Assembly (NCBI GenBank): GCA_045612925.1
Contig: JAZKZX010000066.1
Location: forward strand, 1-18,701
Length of the DNA: 18,701 nt
Direction of reading: 5' to 3'
From: UBA1189 sp045612925
GTDB lineage: Bacteria > Bacteroidota > Bacteroidia > Bacteroidales > Bacteroidaceae
Below the pieces are notes generated by a model. The model was not told the DNA's origin, made no database searches, and saw nothing but the letters and a program-made list of their open reading frames with translations. Within the stretch, counting starts at the first letter, position 1. Every line of letters starts with the position of its first letter. The position numbers and the translations under genes were made by a program. Positions 6,276 to 13,550 of this stretch are shown one piece after another.

Positions 6276-6715
6276 TGATTGCGTATCTCGGCATAGGAAC
6301 AAACTTGGGCAATCGCGAAGCTCATCTGCGCGAAGCGGTCAAGAACATCGAAGAGCAGGCAGGCCATGTGCTTGCTTGCTCCTCATTTATAGAAACCGAA
6401 CCGTGGGGGTTCACCTCGGACAACGCCTTCCTCAACGCCGTGGTGATGGTCGACACCCCTCACTCGCCCCACGCACTATTGCATATCACCCAAGAGATAG
6501 AGCGCACCATGGGACGCACGCACAAGAGTGTCAATGGCGTCTATGCTGATCGTATCATCGATATCGACATCCTGCTCTACGGCGATGTGACGATAAGCGA
6601 TGAGGTGCTCACCATACCACACCCCTTGATGTGGCAACGCCAGTTTGTCTACGAACCCCTACTGGAGATCGCTCCTCATCTCAAACCGCATGGGGAAGAT
6701 ATGGGCTTGTCCTGA
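6275..6715 (+). CDS. folK: 2-amino-4-hydroxy-6-hydroxymethyldihydropteridine pyrophosphokinase
   Basis: HPPK transfers pyrophosphate from ATP to hydroxymethyl-dihydropterin in folate synthesis. The 146-residue protein starts with the family pattern YLGIGTNLGNR. ETEPWGF (40-46) and FLNAV (52-56) form the pterin side, and DRIIDIDILLYG (92-103) carries the two magnesium-binding aspartates (D96, D98). PHPLMWQRQFV (115-125) is the late conserved block. The ATG overlaps the queA stop by one base, so translation is likely coupled. It is the last gene of the + strand run and is followed by a terminator region. Confidence 0.95.
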   Translation: MIAYLGIGTNLGNREAHLREAVKNIEEQAGHVLACSSFIETEPWGFTSDNAFLNAVVMVDTPHSPHALLHITQEIERTMGRTHKSVNGVYADRIIDIDILLYGDVTISDEVLTIPHPLMWQRQFVYEPLLEIAPHLKPHGEDMGLS

Positions 6716-6739
6716 CCTTGAGCGGACTAATATTGTGGC

Positions 6740-6796
6740 ACTTAAGCGTGAGTGCGGAAACAACTGAAACTCTCCCCACCTCTAAACGCTTAAAGT
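6740..6796 (+). other. Long-range inverted repeat downstream of folK
   Basis: ACTTAAGCGT (6740-6749) pairs with ACGCTTAAAGT (6786-6796) with one bulged A and a loop of about 36 nt. It is followed by the pyrimidine-rich stretch CTTATTTCTTCCTC. It may be a first, weak terminator or an mRNA 3'-end structure ahead of the stronger hairpin at 6835. No gene is seen between folK and that hairpin. Confidence 0.4.
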
Positions 6797-6834
6797 CTTA
6801 TTTCTTCCTCTCTCTCTCCTCCAAGGATAAATAA

Positions 6835-6866
6835 AAAACCACCGATACACATGTATCAGTGGTTTT
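6835..6866. terminator. Bidirectional rho-independent terminator between convergent genes
   Basis: AAAACCACCGATAC (6835-6848) pairs with GTATCAGTGGTTTT (6853-6866) with one C-A mismatch and a tiny ACAT loop. Runs of A on the left and T on the right give a U-tract on either strand. It serves folK on the + strand and the histone-like gene on the - strand. Confidence 0.9.
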
Positions 6867-6890
6867 ATTCTGTTCAAGCAAGGGCGGGGA

Positions 6891-7064
6891 TTACTTCGCA
6901 GCCTCGAGAGAAGCCTTGCGGAACTCCTTCATCATCTTCTCGAGCTCGAGAGATGCCTTACGGGCACGAGTACCAGCGGCCTTGTTACCCTTTTCTACTT
7001 GCTGAGCTGCATCTGTTGTGAAAGCAGCATACTTTTCCTGAATTTTTTCTACGAGTTCTTTCAT
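6891..7064 (-). CDS. Histone H1-like DNA-associated protein
   Basis: The 57-residue protein is lysine- and alanine-rich and almost fully helical in pattern (MKELVEKIQEKYAAFTTD, then GNKAAGTRARKASLE). This matches the small Bacteroidetes histone H1-like family, related by name to chlamydial Hc1. It lacks the long lysine-alanine repeat tail of Hc1. DNA binding and nucleoid packing are assumed from the family, not shown. A longer start at 7097 is rejected: it would overlap the -7 promoter box at 7095-7102, and AAGAGAT stands just before the ATG at 7064. It is a monocistronic unit with its own promoter and terminator, as expected for an abundant small protein. Confidence 0.85.
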   Translation of the reverse strand: MKELVEKIQEKYAAFTTDAAQQVEKGNKAAGTRARKASLELEKMMKEFRKASLEAAK

Positions 7065-7094
7065 ATCTCTTAGTTTTAAGTTGATTTTCACTTG

Positions 7095-7124
7095 CAAATA
7101 TAGTAAAAATCAAAACATTGCAAG
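7095..7124 (-). promoter_or_regulatory. Bacteroidetes-type promoter of the histone-like gene
   Basis: On the - strand TATATTTG (7102-7095) matches the TAnnTTTG -7 box, with CTTG (7124-7121) 18 nt upstream. The transcript would start near 7089 and give a leader of about 25 nt. Confidence 0.6.
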
Positions 7125-7165
7125 CATTTTTGAAAAAAAAATCAATGAATGTGGCTTTTTTTTCT

Positions 7166-10100
7166 TTACATATGGCCAAAACCGCCGCCAAAACCGCCTC
7201 CAAAGCCCATTCCAGGACCTCTCATGGGCATTCCGCCACCGCCCATATGGGGCATGGGGGGCGTGGGCTGGGCACTGCCGCTACCACCATGGGCACGAGC
7301 CTCCTTGCGCGACTCCTTGTCGCCAAAGAGGTTGAGCTTGTAGATGAAGTGCACCATGAAGTAGCTATTCACCGTGTTGTACCATGTGTCGCTGCGCATG
7401 GTGGCGTTGACCATACGGCTCACATTGCTCTGCTGACCGAGGATGTCGAAGAGCTGGAGGCTGACGGTAGCCGCATTCTGAGCAAGGAAACTCTTGGATA
7501 CCTGAGCATTCCAGATGAGCTCGTCGGTGTTGAACTCGGGATCGCTGAATCCACGACGGCTATTCATGCCGATATCTGACGAAATCTTCAGATTCCACCA
7601 AGGCAATTGGATGTTGGTAGACGGACCATACGAGAAGGTGTAGGTGTCGCGATTGGCCGTGGGCTGCAAATTGTTGCGGGCACGGTTGTAGTTGAGCGAG
7701 CCTTGCAGGGTCACCTCGAACCAGTCATTCTGATAGGTGCCCGAAAGACGCTCCGAAAGTTTCGTCGAACGGGTTGCCGACAAGGGGAACTCGCCCGTAG
7801 ATATAGCGGTGCGCACATATCCCTCCTGGTAATTGTAGTTCGCATTGGTCGATGAACTTACCTTGTACTTCTGGTTGGGCAACGCGGTGTTATAGGCTAT
7901 GCCGGCACCAGTGCTCCAGTTGCGCCACCAACCATCGAGGTTGACCGGCATGGTGGTGCGGCCACCAGTGCTCTCATCATACACGATCTGGTTGACGATA
8001 GTGTTGAGCGTACTGTTGAAGCGCACATTGGCAGAGATGTTCTGGAGACGGTCGGCATTGAAGTCCTGGAACATCACATTGAAACTGTTGTTGAAGGAGG
8101 GCTTCAAGCCGGGGTTACCCTTCGTGATGTTCAAGGGGTCGCTATTGTCGGTGATGGGCAACAGGTCGGTCATCGAAGGCTGACTGCTACGCCCACGATA
8201 GTTGATGCGTAGGCTCGTCTGCTTGCTCCAACGATAACGGAAATTCATCGTGGGGGTGAAGTTCAATACCGAGCGCGATACCAGCGTGTCGGAGATGTTC
8301 TGCCCCTGATAGTGCATCTTGCTATGTTGGGGGAGGAGCGAGAAACCGACATTCATGGTGTACTTCTCACGGATAAAACGCAGCTGGGCCGTGATGTCGT
8401 GGTCGAGATTCTCGTAGGTGGCAAAGCGACTCAATGCATAGTCAATGGAGTCCTTGTACTGAGAGGGGAGGTTGAGGTCTGCGAAGGCCCACTCCTCGAT
8501 GGTCTCGGGAAGGTTATAGGTGGAGCGGTTATTGTCGTTGTAGCGATAGCTGAACTGGTAGCTCAGTTGCAGGAAGGTGGCCTCCCACAAAGGCTCGCTC
8601 CACATGGCTCGAGCATTGTAGTTGTACGACACCGAAGGGGTGGAGCTGTATCGGTTGATAATCGAGGTGCTGTCTCCCGTGGCGCTCTGATAGAAACGGG
8701 TGGTCGAGGCGGATTTAGAGTAGTTCTCTCCCTTGTTGTATCCTCCGTTGAGGCTGAGGGTTAGGTTGCGTCCCTCTGAATTGAGCCTGCGATTAAACTG
8801 TAGGCGTCCATTGACGGAGGTTCTCTCACCAGCACTCAACGATTGGCGGTCGCTATGGTTGATGCGGCTATTGTAGAGCGTGTCTACCCAACTTTCGTCG
8901 AGGGGATCATTGCCATGCCCTATCTCGTCCAATGTCTCGTAGGGATCTCTGTTGAATGTGGCCGACTGGTTCTCTGAAGTGTTACCCGAGGTAGAGTATC
9001 CTACACTGGGGCGGAAGATGATGTTGGTCATCGTGTCGGGGCGCCACTCGAAACGCAGGTCGGCATTGACGCGAAGGTTGCGGCTATTGGCATTGCTGAT
9101 GCTGTTGGAGAACGAGTTGTTATTGCCCCGGGTGAGGAAGGTCTCTGATGCCGTCTGACTCAGCACATCGGAGTTGTTGTGGAAGAAACGCACACCTCCG
9201 CCAAGCTGGTATTGGTACTTGTTCTTCTCTACCTCTTCGCCGAAGTTCTTGGCCAGTGAGAATCCTCCCATCGAGCTCTGGTTCATACCATTGCCTCCGC
9301 GGCGGCTGGGACCACCAGGGAACCCCCGGTCGTTGATGTTGTTGGTAGAGAGTATCACCGAGTAGTGCTCATTCTCGGCAAATCGGTTTACCATACCCTT
9401 TACGGTGTAGAGGTTGTGGATATCGTATTTGACCTCTTGGGTGGGACGGCCATATCCTAAGTCGATATTCGAGAACCAACCCTTTTTGGCGTCCTCCTTT
9501 ACCGTGAGGTCGAGTACGAGTTCTTCCTCTCCATCGTCGATACCTGTCATCTCTGCCAGGTCGCTCTTCTTCTCATAGCTCTTCACCTTCTTCACCATAC
9601 TGGCGGGGAGGTTCTTCATGGCAATGCTCTTATCATCAGAGAAGAACTCCTTACCATCGACAAGAATCTTTGACACAGCCTTACCATTATAAGTTACAGA
9701 ACCATCATCGGCCACCTCGTAGCCCGGAAGCTTACGGATGAGCTCCTCGAGCATAGAGCCTTCGGCCACACGGAAGGTCTCGGCATTGAAGATGACCGTG
9801 TCTTCAGAAATCTGCACCTGTGCCATCTGAGCCTCTACGACGGCCTCCTGCAAGAGTAGGGCATCGGTCTTCAGACGAATGGAGTCGAGGTGTATACGAC
9901 GAGTGTCCTCTGTCACGGAAAAGTTGCGATAGGTGTCACCATACCCGACGAACGATACTTTGACCGAGTATTTCCCAAGTGTAAGATGGTGATCTAAATG
10001 AAAATGACCATTGAAGTCTGTCGTAGCTCCTGCCTGGAAGGTGCTGTCAGGCATGCTTAGCAATTGCACGGTAGCGGCAATGATAGGTTCGGCGTTTTCA

Positions 10101-10201
10101 TAGTCGGTTACGTCGCCCGTTATTTTGACTCTTTTGTCTTGCGCAAATGCGATGCTCATACAGCATAGGGCGAGGGCGGTTAGGAATATTTTCTTTCTCA
10201 T
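7166..10201 (-). CDS. Outer membrane beta-barrel protein with CarboxypepD-like N-domain and Gly/Met-rich tail
   Basis: The 1011-residue protein has a signal peptide (MRKKIFLTALALCCMSIAFA, cleavage about residue 20). A carboxypeptidase-regulatory-like beta-sandwich follows (about 26-110), then a plug-like part (about 145-220, with LPGYEV, NGKAVSKILVDGKEFF). A long barrel region (about 245-960) is rich in aromatic and polar strands. This is the TonB-receptor-like outer membrane family (OMP_b-brl_3) of Bacteroidetes. No TonB box is obvious and no SusD partner lies next to it, so this is not a SusCD pair. The last 40 residues (972-1011) are a low-complexity tail rich in Gly, Met and Pro with two His, ending GFGHM, past the final barrel strand. 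Substrate unknown. I see no standard promoter in front of it. Confidence 0.88.
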   Translation of the reverse strand: MRKKIFLTALALCCMSIAFAQDKRVKITGDVTDYENAEPIIAATVQLLSMPDSTFQAGATTDFNGHFHLDHHLTLGKYSVKVSFVGYGDTYRNFSVTEDTRRIHLDSIRLKTDALLLQEAVVEAQMAQVQISEDTVIFNAETFRVAEGSMLEELIRKLPGYEVADDGSVTYNGKAVSKILVDGKEFFSDDKSIAMKNLPASMVKKVKSYEKKSDLAEMTGIDDGEEELVLDLTVKEDAKKGWFSNIDLGYGRPTQEVKYDIHNLYTVKGMVNRFAENEHYSVILSTNNINDRGFPGGPSRRGGNGMNQSSMGGFSLAKNFGEEVEKNKYQYQLGGGVRFFHNNSDVLSQTASETFLTRGNNNSFSNSISNANSRNLRVNADLRFEWRPDTMTNIIFRPSVGYSTSGNTSENQSATFNRDPYETLDEIGHGNDPLDESWVDTLYNSRINHSDRQSLSAGERTSVNGRLQFNRRLNSEGRNLTLSLNGGYNKGENYSKSASTTRFYQSATGDSTSIINRYSSTPSVSYNYNARAMWSEPLWEATFLQLSYQFSYRYNDNNRSTYNLPETIEEWAFADLNLPSQYKDSIDYALSRFATYENLDHDITAQLRFIREKYTMNVGFSLLPQHSKMHYQGQNISDTLVSRSVLNFTPTMNFRYRWSKQTSLRINYRGRSSQPSMTDLLPITDNSDPLNITKGNPGLKPSFNNSFNVMFQDFNADRLQNISANVRFNSTLNTIVNQIVYDESTGGRTTMPVNLDGWWRNWSTGAGIAYNTALPNQKYKVSSSTNANYNYQEGYVRTAISTGEFPLSATRSTKLSERLSGTYQNDWFEVTLQGSLNYNRARNNLQPTANRDTYTFSYGPSTNIQLPWWNLKISSDIGMNSRRGFSDPEFNTDELIWNAQVSKSFLAQNAATVSLQLFDILGQQSNVSRMVNATMRSDTWYNTVNSYFMVHFIYKLNLFGDKESRKEARAHGGSGSAQPTPPMPHMGGGGMPMRGPGMGFGGGFGGGFGHM

Positions 10202-10292
10202 CCTAAATATATTTGGTGCTTGTTAATTACCTGAATTTTTGGTGTATGCTATTAAGACTACGATGGGTGAAAAAGGTTTAATGGTTGTGCAT

Positions 10293-10326
10293 AAAAAAAC
10301 ATGCACCCTGCGGATGCATGCTTTTT
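10293..10326 (-). terminator. Rho-independent terminator after the ROK kinase gene
   Basis: CATGCA (10300-10305) pairs with TGCATG (10315-10320). On the - strand the stem is followed by a run of seven T (10299-10293), and flanking A and T runs extend it. It lies 17 bases after the kinase stop and separates that transcript from the outer membrane protein gene. Confidence 0.85.
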
Positions 10327-10342
10327 GTTATATGGGATGTGC

Positions 10343-11293
10343 TTATTCCCAAGCCAGAGCACTAGCTCCGAGCACGGCGGCATCAGAATCCTTGAGTTCT
10401 GAAACGAGGAGCTGGGTCTTGCCCTTCCATATGCTAAGCACATTGGCTTCCATAGCCTCGTAGGTGGGCTTCATGATGAAGTCGCCAGCTTTGGTCAGTC
10501 CGCCGAAGAGCACGATAGCCTCGGGTGCGCTGAAAGCAATGAAGTCTGCCAAAGCCTCACCCAAGATGGTGCCGGTAAACTCAAATACCTCTAATGCTAC
10601 CTTATCACCGCGTACGGCTGCATCGTATACATCCTTTGAGGTGATGGGGCCCTCGAGCTCGCGGAGCAGGCTGGGCTCATCCGTGCAATCAATGATCTCC
10701 TTTACGGTGCGGGCTACACCTGTTGCTGAGCAGTAGGTCTCCAGGCAACCGCTACGGCCACAACCGCATTGACGACCATTGTGACGACGTACGATAACAT
10801 GTCCGAGCTCGCCGGCAAAGCCATCGTGTCCATATACAAGCTGACCATTTACTACGATACCACTACCTACGCCAGTACCGAGGGTGATCTCGATAAAGTT
10901 CTTCATGCCGCGAGCTGCACCATAAGTCATCTCACCAATAGCTGCCGCATTCGCGTCGTTCGTAACGGTCACAGGTACTCCGATAACCTTCTTGAACTCC
11001 TCGGCAAGGGGGACAATACCCTTCCAAGGCAAGTTGGCAGAGTGCTCGATGTTGCCGGTATGATAGTTGCCATTGGGGGCGCCAATACCCATGCCTTTTA
11101 TCTTTGATGTGCCACCTACGGCCTCAATCATGGGGATAAGCTTTTCTGCAACTGCTGCTACATAGTCACCAAACTCCTTGTAGGCCTGCGTCTTGATCGA
11201 ATCTACACTCAAGATGTTGCCGCGTGCATCTACTATTCCAAATACGGTGTTCGTACCACCGATATCCATTCCTACTACATAAGGTCTATTCAT
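10343..11293 (-). CDS. ROK-family sugar kinase (probable glucokinase)
   Basis: The 316-residue cytoplasmic kinase has the ROK N-terminal phosphate-binding motif DIGGTNTVFG (10-19), the catalytic aspartate in TNDANAAA (D113), and LGTGVGSG (138-145). The sugar-contacting ELGH (162-165) and the zinc motif QCGCGRSGCLE (C176, C178, C183) complete the set. No N-terminal helix-turn-helix is present, so it is an enzyme and not a ROK repressor. Glucose is the most likely substrate by similarity to bacterial ROK glucokinases, but mannose or N-acetyl sugars cannot be excluded. It starts 41 bases after a PorT-like outer membrane gene and is probably cotranscribed with it. Confidence 0.93.
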   Translation of the reverse strand: MNRPYVVGMDIGGTNTVFGIVDARGNILSVDSIKTQAYKEFGDYVAAVAEKLIPMIEAVGGTSKIKGMGIGAPNGNYHTGNIEHSANLPWKGIVPLAEEFKKVIGVPVTVTNDANAAAIGEMTYGAARGMKNFIEITLGTGVGSGIVVNGQLVYGHDGFAGELGHVIVRRHNGRQCGCGRSGCLETYCSATGVARTVKEIIDCTDEPSLLRELEGPITSKDVYDAAVRGDKVALEVFEFTGTILGEALADFIAFSAPEAIVLFGGLTKAGDFIMKPTYEAMEANVLSIWKGKTQLLVSELKDSDAAVLGASALAWE

Positions 11294-11334
11294 AATATTA
11301 TTTTTAAGTTAAGATATTGCTTTATTGTTCTCTC

Positions 11335-12075
11335 TTAAAATAGGTAAGCTACCGAAATCTGTATCGTTCCCGATATGATGTTGTCGTATATGGTACGGGC
11401 CTTATCTATGGTACCCGACAATGCCTTTACATTATCTATAGTAATGTTTTCGCCATTCTTTATGTTCTCGGCGTTGTTCAATTCTTCGGCATCAATGTAT
11501 ACAAATTCTCCGGTCTTGCCCCAAGGCATATTGTAATTGACACCTACTTGTACATGATTGAGTAGTGTCGCTCCCAGTCCCAAGTTGATACTCAATGTTG
11601 ACTTGTCAACGATATAGGCCGACACATCTCCACTTGTCGTGTTGTTGATCTCGTCTACTGTGATATTGTTGATAAGCATGGAAGTCTCCCCTACGTTGAA
11701 ACCAAATTCGGGACCTGCGGCAATGAAGATATTGGCGAAGTTACCTAACCCAAAGCTATACTTGATGTTCAAGGGAATCTGAAAACTGTTTTGCTTGAAT
11801 GTCTCTGTCTCGGTCAGTGCCATGCCCTTGTGTGCATATAGGGCAGCTGCTTCAACTCCGAAACCAAGGAGCGGTATGCGTACTTCTGCTTTCGGACCGA
11901 TAAAGAATCCGGTATAGTTGCCGAGGTTCATGACTGCTTCTTTATCCTTCAGTAAGGTGAGGTCATTGTTACCCAAATTTACTCCTCCTTTAACACCCCA
12001 GCTGAACTGCGCTTGGGCTGGAATTGCCATCATCAACGCAATTGTCAAGATGGCCATACTTGTAAGTCTTCTCAT
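11335..12075 (-). CDS. PorT-family outer membrane beta-barrel protein
   Basis: From the ATG at 12075 the 246-residue product begins with a clean signal peptide (MRRLTSMAILTIALMMAIPAQA, then QFSWGVKGGVNLG). It continues with alternating strands of a small barrel (FFIGPKAEVRIPLLGFGVEAAALY, QIPLNIKYSFGL, FIAAGPEFGFNVG) and ends in an aromatic residue (SVAYLF), as expected for BAM-folded porins. This is the PorT/OMP_b-brl_2 type common in Bacteroidetes. A start at 12114 would add 13 residues before the signal and is less likely. A loop (about residues 190-230) is rich in Asn and Glu. Function is unknown; true PorT serves type IX secretion, but this similarity is at fold level only. Confidence 0.85.
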   Translation of the reverse strand: MRRLTSMAILTIALMMAIPAQAQFSWGVKGGVNLGNNDLTLLKDKEAVMNLGNYTGFFIGPKAEVRIPLLGFGVEAAALYAHKGMALTETETFKQNSFQIPLNIKYSFGLGNFANIFIAAGPEFGFNVGETSMLINNITVDEINNTTSGDVSAYIVDKSTLSINLGLGATLLNHVQVGVNYNMPWGKTGEFVYIDAEELNNAENIKNGENITIDNVKALSGTIDKARTIYDNIISGTIQISVAYLF

Positions 12076-12120
12076 ACTTGTGATGTCTCTAAAGTTTATT
12101 ATCTCTTTGTACATTCATGA

Positions 12121-12135
12121 AAGGATACTATCCTT
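12121..12135. promoter_or_regulatory. Perfect palindrome at the predicted transcription start
   Basis: AAGGATA-C-TATCCTT is a 7-bp inverted repeat with one central base, located about 7-22 nt past the -7 box of the PorT-like gene. It could be an operator or the 5' hairpin of the mRNA (six pairs with an ACT loop). No regulator gene is adjacent. Confidence 0.5.
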
Positions 12136-12142
12136 ACCCTCG

Positions 12143-12174
12143 CAAAGGTATGGAGAATTTTGCAAATGTCCAAA
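12143..12174 (-). promoter_or_regulatory. Bacteroidetes-type promoter of the PorT-like/ROK unit
   Basis: On the - strand TTTG (12174-12171), exactly 20 nt, then TACCTTTG (12150-12143): a full match to the phylum consensus. Start of transcription is expected near 12137. Confidence 0.75.
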
Positions 12175-12217
12175 GATATTGGGGCGATATATTTATTTAC
12201 CTCTTTTGAGATATTGC

Positions 12218-12856
12218 TTACCTCGTTGCTTGGCAAGTGAGAAGGCGATATGCATTGTTTGCTACATATTGCTCGAGCTCTTCTATGGATATGCCAAGAT
12301 CGTGGCTGATAGAGGAGTAAGTGCTTTCAAGAAGGGTATTGTCGTCACTTTCGATGAGGATTTGGTCAAGGGGTATTCGCTTGACTAAATCGGCATTGTA
12401 GTGGCACCCAATGCTTACGAGTAGCCCTGAGCGCGTGAGTTGTTGCCACTGTTCTATTCCTCCACGGAAGCCATGAATGAGCCAGGGTTGAGTAGCCTTA
12501 CTCTCTCTACGGAGGGTGAGTAGCTCATCAAAAGCCTTTACGCAATGTATGATGAGGGGTTTGCTGGTAATCTCACTCAAGCGAATGTGTTCACGGAATA
12601 CCTCCATCTGTAGTTCTATAGAGGAGGCCCCATTCTTCTTGTCCAATCCAGCTTCGCCTATCATCAGCACTTGTGGGTGTAGTGCCATAATGAGCAGCTT
12701 GGCCATCTGGGTGCGCCAATTATCTTGGATATCCCACGGGTGAAGTCCTACGGAGTAGAAATTGTTGGGGCGTGGGCTGAATGTCTCAGGCGTGAGCTGT
12801 ATGATAGCTGTGCCAGGCGTGGATGGGTGGTGATGGGTATGGATATCGTGAATCAT
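12218..12856 (-). CDS. tatD: TatD-family metal-dependent hydrolase
   Basis: The 212-residue form has the TatD metal ligands in order: HTHHH (H6, H8), GEAGLD (E68), IIHCVKA (H104), LIHGF (H128) and ESDDN (D171 or D172). The family are Mg-dependent nucleases of the amidohydrolase fold; the precise role here is unknown. The open frame extends to 12949, but that would lie within yidD. The ATG at 12856 has CTAAGG just upstream, leaves a 4-base gap to yidD, and gives the normal family N-terminus. An ATG at 12877 is possible but overlaps yidD by 17 bases. At 212 residues it is shorter than E. coli TatD (about 260), as is common in this phylum. No convincing terminator follows. Confidence 0.9.
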   Translation of the reverse strand: MIHDIHTHHHPSTPGTAIIQLTPETFSPRPNNFYSVGLHPWDIQDNWRTQMAKLLIMALHPQVLMIGEAGLDKKNGASSIELQMEVFREHIRLSEITSKPLIIHCVKAFDELLTLRRESKATQPWLIHGFRGGIEQWQQLTRSGLLVSIGCHYNADLVKRIPLDQILIESDDNTLLESTYSSISHDLGISIEELEQYVANNAYRLLTCQATR

Positions 12857-12860
12857 GGCC

Positions 12861-13082
12861 TTAGGGTACGGGGTCATAGCCTGAGCCTCCCCAAGGGTGG
12901 CAACGGAGGATGCGACGAATAGCAAGGTATAGCCCTTTGAAGGGACCATGTTTTTTTAGTGCTTCGACTGCATACTGAGAACATGTAGGGGTGAAGCGGC
13001 ACGAAGGGGGAGTGAATGGCGAAATGCAGGTCCGATAAAAATATATCGGGAGCAATAGGAGGAATGTTAGAAGTTTTCTCAT
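12861..13082 (-). CDS. yidD: Membrane protein insertion efficiency factor YidD
   Basis: The 73-residue protein carries the full YidD signature: an amphipathic or hydrophobic N-terminus (LLTFLLLLPIYFY), CRFTPTCSQYAVEA with its cysteines, KHGPFKG, and RCHPWGGSGYDPVP at the end. YidD assists the YidC insertase at the inner membrane. The start codon overlaps the rnpA stop (ATGA), the classic rnpA-yidD arrangement. yidC itself and rpmH are not present. Confidence 0.96.
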   Translation of the reverse strand: MRKLLTFLLLLPIYFYRTCISPFTPPSCRFTPTCSQYAVEALKKHGPFKGLYLAIRRILRCHPWGGSGYDPVP

Positions 13083-13471
13083 ATCGTTTCGCTGATCTTC
13101 TCTAATAAGCGTATCATGCGCTTCTCAATGTACGCGGTGGACTCAATCTGTGGGGATACGTAGATGAAGGCTATCAACAGGCCTTGCTCGAGAGACTCCA
13201 TTTGTTCTGCAAGCGAATGCTTGTGCTTGCGGTAGGCTTCGCGTAGCTGGCGCTTCACTCGATTGCGGTCTACGGCATCATGAAATCGCTTTTTAGGCAC
13301 ACTTATAAGCACCGATACTCCTTCTTGCTCGCTCTTGTCTACGGGGAGGAAGACTGCGCGTAAGGGGTAGGCTGATACCGAATAGCTCTTGCCTTGGAAA
13401 AGGCAATCCATGAGAATGCGGCTACAGAGACGTTCGCTCTTCTTAAAGGTGTTTCGTTTCGGTGCAGACAT
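13079..13471 (-). CDS. rnpA: Ribonuclease P protein component
   Basis: RnpA is the basic protein partner of the RNase P RNA, which matures the 5' ends of tRNAs. The 130-residue product has the family start (TFKKSERLCS), a central strand pattern (GVSVLISVPKKRFHDAV), and the RNR motif DRNRVKRQLREAYR (68-81) that binds RNA. Here the gene is linked to hemD and tatD and not to rpmH and dnaA, an arrangement I recall from other Bacteroidales. Translation is coupled to yidD by the ATGA overlap. Confidence 0.95.
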   Translation of the reverse strand: MSAPKRNTFKKSERLCSRILMDCLFQGKSYSVSAYPLRAVFLPVDKSEQEGVSVLISVPKKRFHDAVDRNRVKRQLREAYRKHKHSLAEQMESLEQGLLIAFIYVSPQIESTAYIEKRMIRLLEKISETI

Positions 13472-13491
13472 GGGTGGTTGTTAAAATCAGA

Positions 13492-13527
13492 AGCGAGCTG
13501 CAAGCCTTGGTGACTATGCAGCTCGCT
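13492..13527 (-). terminator. Long perfect hairpin between hemD and rnpA
   Basis: AGCGAGCTGCA (13492-13502) pairs without mismatch with TGCAGCTCGCT (13517-13527) across a 14-nt loop. On the - strand it is followed by TCTGATTTTAAC, a weak T-tract. It begins 24 bases after the hemD stop and ends 20 bases before rnpA. It could terminate, attenuate or process the transcript. Confidence 0.55.
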
Positions 13528-13550
13528 ATATCGAGATAAATGATATTTGA

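Noticed and set aside
7118..7579. 153-codon + strand open frame over the end of the outer membrane protein gene
   Set aside because: Shadow of the - strand gene; its start lies in the histone-gene promoter and it shows no protein-like pattern.
7166..10201. SusC-type receptor of a polysaccharide utilisation locus
   Set aside because: No SusD neighbour, no glycan enzymes, and plug features fit the OMP_b-brl_3 type better.
10202..10292. Promoter of the large outer membrane protein gene
   Set aside because: No TAnnTTTG box with a suitable partner was found on the - strand in this gap; left uncalled.
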